Source: Desulfitobacterium chlororespirans DSM 11544 (lineage in GTDB: Bacteria > Bacillota > Desulfitobacteriia > Desulfitobacteriales > Desulfitobacteriaceae). From it: a DNA stretch of 64,000 nucleotides. Positions 59,910 to 64,000 of this stretch are shown here, piece after piece (position 1 is the stretch's first letter; each line of letters starts with the position of its first letter). Below the pieces are notes generated by a model. That model was not told the DNA's origin. It was given only the letters and a program-made list of their open reading frames with translations, and made no database searches. The DNA lies in NCBI RefSeq assembly GCF_900143285.1, contig NZ_FRDN01000008.1:129926-193925 (forward strand), written 5' to 3'. A program made the translations under genes and the position numbers.

Positions 59910-61442
59910 TTAGAAGTGAAAGCCGAATCGAGTTCCTTGACCGGGTTGGCTGTCCACAATGATCTGAATCCTGTGCCGATGGGCGATTTGTTTGGCAATA
60001 GCCAATCCCAGGCCGGTTCCCGTTTTGTTTTCCACAGCGGAGGATTTATAAAAGCGGTCAAAAATATGGGGTAAATTATCGGGGGGAATACCAGGGCCTT
60101 TGTCCTGGATGGTTACCGTATTATTGACAAAAGTGATCCATACGTTTTCCTCAGGTGGTGAGAACTTGATGGCGTTATCCAGGATAATCAAGAACATTTG
60201 CCGGAGGCGCACATAATCGCCCCGGATAGAACCAAGGGAAGCTTGCTGATCAATGTCCGCTTTTAACAGGATACCCTTGCCGTGGGCGATATTTTGGGCA
60301 CTGCGGAGGACATCCCTGAGCAAATCCCCAAGACTGATGTTTTCCATTTCTATCTTAAAATCGGGATTTTGTAAACGGGTTAAATCCATAAGATCGTTGA
60401 CCAAGTGCTGTAAAAAGATGCTTTCCTTGAGCATCTGCCGATGGTAGGCCTTGATCTGATCCGGCTCGGTAATGACTTCGTCACAGAGGGCTTCCAAAGA
60501 ACCCCGAATGACGGTTACAGGGGTCCGGAGCTCGTGGGAGATCTTGGCGATGAAATCGCGGCGCTGTTGTTCCAAACGGTCACTTTCATGACTGGCTGAC
60601 TCCAGGCGCTCACTGAGAATATCAATGGCTGAAGCCAGTTCCCCGATTTCATCTTCTTGCTGAACTCCGGTTTTGGCCAGATAATCTCCCTTAGCCAGTT
60701 GCAGGGTGGAGTTTTTCATGCGGTTCAAAGGCTTGGTAAAAGTATATGCCAGGACAATGGAAAGGAGAAGAGATAAGAGGAGAGCAACGATGATACTCAT
60801 GGCCAGAATCCCTGCTCCTTGCTGCAGCGCTTCCTTGGTTCCCTGGATAGGAGAATGAAGAAGCAAGGCACCGGCCACTTTATCGCCGGCTTTGATGGGG
60901 GCTCCCACAGTCAAGGTCGGGGTATTGAGAAGGGAGCTGAAGCCTTCGCTAAAGGTGGTATTGCCCTGAAACACTTCTTTGACGACCTGGTCGGCGTCCG
61001 CCGGTAAATCGGCATAGTTGATCTGCCGGTTGGTCATATGGCCAATGGTCATCAGCTGAAGGGTTTCATCCACGATCCAGACATCGGCCATAGCGATCTC
61101 GTCAAGGAATTGGAGATAAGAGCTGTATCCGCCCATACCTTGCATCATGCCGCCCATTCCACCCATCCCCATACCGTGCATCATGCCCCCCATACGGTTC
61201 GCGCTGTTCATGCCGTTTGTTCCGGCTTCGCTGCTTTGGGTAGCGGTGGCGGTACTGGCGTTGCTGATTAAGGTTGAGAGTGTTCCCGCAATAGAGGTTG
61301 CCCGTTTTTCCATGTCAACCTTGTGCAGCTGAACCGTCTGATTCTTGAACAGGGTCATAAATACACTGCCGATAATAAGGGAGAACAAGAGCAGGCTCAG
61401 GGAAAAATACAGGGTGAGTTTAAGGGCGATTTTATTCTTCAT
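59910..61442 (-). CDS. Sensor histidine kinase with Met-rich sensor segment
   Basis: A 510-residue kinase. The first membrane helix is at residues 8-32 and the second at 211-235. The sensor loop between them contains a methionine/glycine-rich run at residues 78-105 (61128-61211), with about 13 Met and one His, e.g. MGGMMHGMGMGGMGGMM. A HAMP domain, the phosphoacceptor ISHELRTPVTVI (His303) and an ATPase domain with DNAIKF, DKGPGI and GTGLGLAIAK follow. Met-rich extracytoplasmic runs commonly bind Cu(I) or Ag(I), so metal sensing is plausible. Its start overlaps the response regulator gene by 11 bp. Confidence 0.9.
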   Translation of the reverse strand: MKNKIALKLTLYFSLSLLLFSLIIGSVFMTLFKNQTVQLHKVDMEKRATSIAGTLSTLISNASTATATQSSEAGTNGMNSANRMGGMMHGMGMGGMGGMMQGMGGYSSYLQFLDEIAMADVWIVDETLQLMTIGHMTNRQINYADLPADADQVVKEVFQGNTTFSEGFSSLLNTPTLTVGAPIKAGDKVAGALLLHSPIQGTKEALQQGAGILAMSIIVALLLSLLLSIVLAYTFTKPLNRMKNSTLQLAKGDYLAKTGVQQEDEIGELASAIDILSERLESASHESDRLEQQRRDFIAKISHELRTPVTVIRGSLEALCDEVITEPDQIKAYHRQMLKESIFLQHLVNDLMDLTRLQNPDFKIEMENISLGDLLRDVLRSAQNIAHGKGILLKADIDQQASLGSIRGDYVRLRQMFLIILDNAIKFSPPEENVWITFVNNTVTIQDKGPGIPPDNLPHIFDRFYKSSAVENKTGTGLGLAIAKQIAHRHRIQIIVDSQPGQGTRFGFHF

Positions 61443-62127
61443 TGGTTTTCTCCCCGAATTTATAGCCTACACCCCAAATGGTTTTAATCTCCCATTGTTC
61501 ATGGGGGAAGGAATCCAGCTTGGAACGCAAACGTTTAATATGAGAATCCACGGTACGGATATCGCCAAAGTAATCATAGCCCCAAACGCTGTTGAGCAGA
61601 TTATCCCGGGAGAACACTTTGTTGTGATTGGTTGCCAGAGTCCAGAGGATTTCGATTTCTTTCTTGGTTAAGGAGACAGGGCATTGGTCAATGGTCACCA
61701 GATAGTCATCCAGATTGATCATCAGATTAGCAAAAGACAGGATTTGTTTTTTCTCCTCGTCGTTTTGACTGATTCTGCGCAGAATGGCTCGGATTCTCGC
61801 CATCACCTCACCGGGGGAAAAGGGTTTGACGATATAATCGTCGGCCCCGATATCCAGCCCCATGATCCTTTCAAAATCCTCGCCCCGAGCGGTGATCATA
61901 ATGATTGGGACATTTGAAGTTTTACGAATTTCCCGGCAAACTTCAAAACCATCTACTTTGGGCATCATCACATCCAATAAGACGAGATCGGGTTGAAGCT
62001 GCTGAAAAAGTTCCAGAGCTTCACAGCCATCCCCAGCTAGATGGGGATGATAGCCTTCTTTTTTCGCATATTCTTCTAAGATCGATGTAATTTGTTTATT
62101 ATCATCGGCAATCAATAGAGTTAGCAT
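61432..62127 (-). CDS. OmpR/PhoB-family response regulator
   Basis: A 231-residue regulator with receiver motifs LLIADDN, LVLLDVMMPK (phosphoacceptor Asp) and ITARGED/YIVKPFSPGEV, and a winged-helix C-terminus with LTKKEIEILWTLATN and IKTIWGVGYKFG. It pairs with the overlapping kinase gene downstream. Likely targets are the adjoining ccdA-tlpA operon and the divergent DUF2680 gene; these are inferred from location. Confidence 0.9.
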   Translation of the reverse strand: MLTLLIADDNKQITSILEEYAKKEGYHPHLAGDGCEALELFQQLQPDLVLLDVMMPKVDGFEVCREIRKTSNVPIIMITARGEDFERIMGLDIGADDYIVKPFSPGEVMARIRAILRRISQNDEEKKQILSFANLMINLDDYLVTIDQCPVSLTKKEIEILWTLATNHNKVFSRDNLLNSVWGYDYFGDIRTVDSHIKRLRSKLDSFPHEQWEIKTIWGVGYKFGEKTNEE

Positions 62128-62279
62128 AACACTCTCTCCCTAGTACTCTTTAGCCCATTTTACCATAGTATTGCAAAAACTCGTGTGACAAAAATACAAT
62201 GGTTTTAACTTAGAAAAGACATAGTTCTGTCAAACTTTTGGATTACTCTATATACAGCAAAAGACTAGGAGGTATGATT

Positions 62280-62726
62280 ATGAAAAAGTTCAAAAAAGCA
62301 ATCATGATTGGAGTCATCGTGCTCGGTGTAGGGGCATCTTCCTCAACGGTCCTGGCGGCCTCTGCCTATAACAACCCTGTAGAGGCTTTAGCCGGAATCA
62401 CCGGAAAAACAGTGGAAAGTGTACTGACTGAACAATATGAAACAGGCAAAAGCTTGGGAGTCATGGCCAATGAGTCCGGAAAACTGGATGAATTCCAAAA
62501 AGAGCTTCTGGAAATGAGAAAGGATGCTTTGGCGCAAAGAGTTGAATTGGGGAATTTGACGCAGCAGCAAGCCGATCAGATGATCACAGCCATGGAAGAG
62601 AATCAGGCTTATTGCTATGGGGATGGTTATGGTCGCGGATGGGGAATGATGGGAGCCGGTAATGGCGGTATGTTTGGCCGTGGTGGCCAGGGCGGCTGCG
62701 GCGGTGGCTATAATCAAGCCCGCTAG
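62280..62726 (+). CDS. Secreted DUF2680 protein with Gly/Met-rich tail
   Basis: A 148-residue exported protein. The signal peptide (KKFKKAIMIGVIVLGVGASS, cleavage after VLA) is followed by a helical DUF2680 domain (residues 28-105, with NPVEALAGITGKTVESVL and EYETGKSLGVMANE-like pattern), then a glycine-rich tail with Met, Tyr and one or two Cys (GMMGAGNGG, GGCGGGYNQ). Its start is ATG 62280 after AGGAGG. It is divergent from the two-component system whose kinase has a similar Met/Gly-rich run, so the pair may respond to the same metal. Function is unknown. Confidence 0.78.
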   Translation: MKKFKKAIMIGVIVLGVGASSSTVLAASAYNNPVEALAGITGKTVESVLTEQYETGKSLGVMANESGKLDEFQKELLEMRKDALAQRVELGNLTQQQADQMITAMEENQAYCYGDGYGRGWGMMGAGNGGMFGRGGQGGCGGGYNQAR

Positions 62727-62753
62727 TCATTTTGGGAAGGCACATTATACAGG

Positions 62754-62796
62754 CAGGCTGTAAGGGCATAGATCCTTACAGCCTGTTTTAATTTTT
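62754..62796. terminator. Terminator between the DUF2680 gene and ung
   Basis: CAGGCTGTAAGG pairs with CCTTACAGCCTG around an 8-nt loop, followed by TTTTAATTTTT. It lies between convergent genes. Confidence 0.9.
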
Positions 62797-62826
62797 ATGT
62801 AAGCATTTGTCAATCCCAGGAGCGGA

Positions 62827-63498
62827 TCAAATATCTTCAATCTGCCAATCAATAGGTTCCTTACCCTGGGACACTAAAAAATTATTGGCTTTGGAGAAAG
62901 GCTTGCTGCCAAAAAATCCGGCATGGGCGGAAAGTGGGCTGGGATGAACAGATTTTATGATGAAATGCTGAGGGCTGATGATACTTTGTTTAGCCTGAGC
63001 ATTTTTTCCCCAAAGGATAAACACGACAGGGTCCTGGCGCTGGCTCAGGGTCGCGATCACTTTATCTGTAAATTGATGCCAGCCGATCTGAGCATGGGAG
63101 TTGGCTTGACCGGCGCGAACCGTCAGAGAGGTGTTCAGGAGCAAAACACCCTGCTCCGCCCATTTTTTGAGGTAGCCATGGTTGGGGATCCGGCAGCCCA
63201 GGTCACTCTGCAATTCCTTAAAGATATTTTGCAAAGAAGGCGGAGCCGGTACACCGGGTTTGACAGAAAAGCTCAGGCCATGGGCTTGGTTTGGACCATG
63301 GTAGGGGTCTTGCCCAAGGATGACCACTTTGACATCTTTATAAGAAGTAAAATGCAGTGCGTTAAAAATATCATACATATCAGGATAGATGGTTCGTGTC
63401 CGGTATTCCTGTATTAAATGCTTTCTCAGTTGCTGATAATATTCCTGTTCAAATTCATCCTTTAATAATTCATGCCAATCATTTTTTAATATTTGCAT
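62827..63498 (-). CDS. ung: Uracil-DNA glycosylase (family 1)
   Basis: A 223-residue enzyme that removes uracil from DNA. The water-activating motif [18 protein letters not shown] (Asp64) and the leucine-loop motif [17 protein letters not shown] are complete, and the length is standard. The start is ATG 63496-63498 after AGGGTGAT; GTG three codons upstream overlaps that site. It is transcribed alone. Confidence 0.93.
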   Translation of the reverse strand: MQILKNDWHELLKDEFEQEYYQQLRKHLIQEYRTRTIYPDMYDIFNALHFTSYKDVKVVILGQDPYHGPNQAHGLSFSVKPGVPAPPSLQNIFKELQSDLGCRIPNHGYLKKWAEQGVLLLNTSLTVRAGQANSHAQIGWHQFTDKVIATLSQRQDPVVFILWGKNAQAKQSIISPQHFIIKSVHPSPLSAHAGFFGSKPFSKANNFLVSQGKEPIDWQIEDI

Positions 63499-63629
63499 CT
63501 TTATCACCCTTGTTTATTATACCATAGCCTAGGATACGATTGTTTTATGGTTTTTTGTTAAATTTGTTCGAAAAGCTAATTGAGTATAGTCTGAAAATAG
63601 TGTATAAATAACTAAGAGGAGGCATGCGG

Positions 63630-64000
63630 ATGGGAAATATTAGCACTCATAACTTAATGAAAAAGCTCGTTATCATCCTGATTGCCTTGATAATGTTATT
63701 TATTGGGCAAAAACCATTATTGATTCAAGCACAATCGAACCAGCGGGTCTTATTCATTAGTTCCTACTCGGAAAGCTTTGCAACCGTACCGGAGCAAATC
63801 GCTGGGATTCACCAGGCTTTGGATCCGCATAATATTCTGTTGGATATCGAATACATGGATACGAAACGGTTTGATACTCAGGAAAATATCCATAATTTCT
63901 TTACTTCTCTGCGCTACAAACTGGATAACCTTCAACCTTATGATGCTATCATTGTAGGGGATGATCGAGCTCTTGATTTTGCTATGGCCTATCAGAAGGA
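63630..64000 (+). CDS. ABC substrate-binding-type sensor protein (5' part)
   Basis: At least 123 residues are visible before the window ends. An N-terminal membrane segment or signal (KKLVIILIALIMLFIGQKPL) is followed by a periplasmic-binding-like domain beginning RVLFISSYSESFATVPEQIA, with the second strand YDAIIVGDDRALDFAM. This pattern matches the ABC substrate-binding domain (PF04392 type) that often forms the sensor part of diguanylate cyclases and histidine kinases; the output domain lies beyond the edge. AGGAGG lies 7 nt upstream; an in-frame ATG at 63624 is too close to it. Confidence 0.7.
   Translation, partial: MGNISTHNLMKKLVIILIALIMLFIGQKPLLIQAQSNQRVLFISSYSESFATVPEQIAGIHQALDPHNILLDIEYMDTKRFDTQENIHNFFTSLRYKLDNLQPYDAIIVGDDRALDFAMAYQK

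Noticed and set aside
1-64000. tRNA or rRNA genes, prophage, complete insertion sequences
   Set aside because: I looked in the gaps between genes and saw none; a tRNAscan or ISfinder search was not possible here.

Overview
The window reads as chromosome of a Gram-positive, endospore-forming anaerobe. The gene mix is most like Desulfitobacterium (Peptococcales): a GerA-type germinant receptor operon, a rubrerythrin/rubredoxin oxidative-stress operon, NorCB-like nitric oxide reductase genes, a BMP-type nucleoside importer, bacteriohemerythrin, CcdA/TlpA and strong Shine-Dalgarno sites with frequent TTG/GTG starts. The genus is inferred from this mix, not proven. I see no rRNA, tRNA, CRISPR array, prophage or complete insertion sequence.

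Layout. 1-1000: tail of an unidentified gene, then modD. 1100-3850 (-): DUF4342 protein and an OmpR-type two-component system. 4150-9440: mixed and partly AT-rich, with an HD-domain protein, a Vat-like acetyltransferase, a rubredoxin plus a four-module ferredoxin/rubredoxin/rubrerythrin fusion behind a PerR-like box, an orphan Imm5-like immunity gene, a tandem-MerR regulator lacking a standard start codon, and a small gene remnant. 9535-23590: trmO; MacB-like ABC exporter with divergent TetR regulator and palindromic operator; secreted LysM protein with a possible flavinylation motif; SCP2-domain remnant; MarR regulator with a heterodimeric ABC exporter; ABC-2 transporter; ECF sigma/anti-sigma pair. 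23790-31390: DUF169 protein, norCB-like genes and a four-gene nucleoside ABC importer. 31600-36390: ferritin, TVP38-family protein, and a hemerythrin-CheX pair followed by a 7TM-PAS-GGDEF-HD-GYP protein. 36390-37110 holds no credible gene but contains a dense set of nested complementary segments; its last ~31 nt recur at the left end of the window. 37126-46030: UvrA-like ABC protein, ADP-ribosylglycohydrolase, YitT, HelD, an ArsC-like protein and BrnQ. 46164-52380: a second ECF/anti-sigma pair, LysM lipoprotein, PAS protein and a GntR-ABC operon with an operator lying over its -10. 52540-58380: gerABC, Bcr/CflA exporter and ThpR. 58490-62730: TlpA-CcdA and a two-component system whose kinase has a Met-rich sensor segment, next to a DUF2680 protein. 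The window ends with ung and the start of a substrate-binding-type sensor gene.

Themes. Several modules handle oxygen, NO, thiol or metal stress (rubrerythrin operon, ferritin, hemerythrin, NorCB, CcdA/TlpA with its two-component system). Others are self-regulated efflux units in which a local TetR, MarR or GntR regulator sits beside a perfect inverted repeat and an ABC transporter. The least explained parts are the structured intergenic element at 36.4-37.0 kb, the rubrerythrin fusion with its internal start, and the tandem-MerR gene beside the orphan immunity gene.
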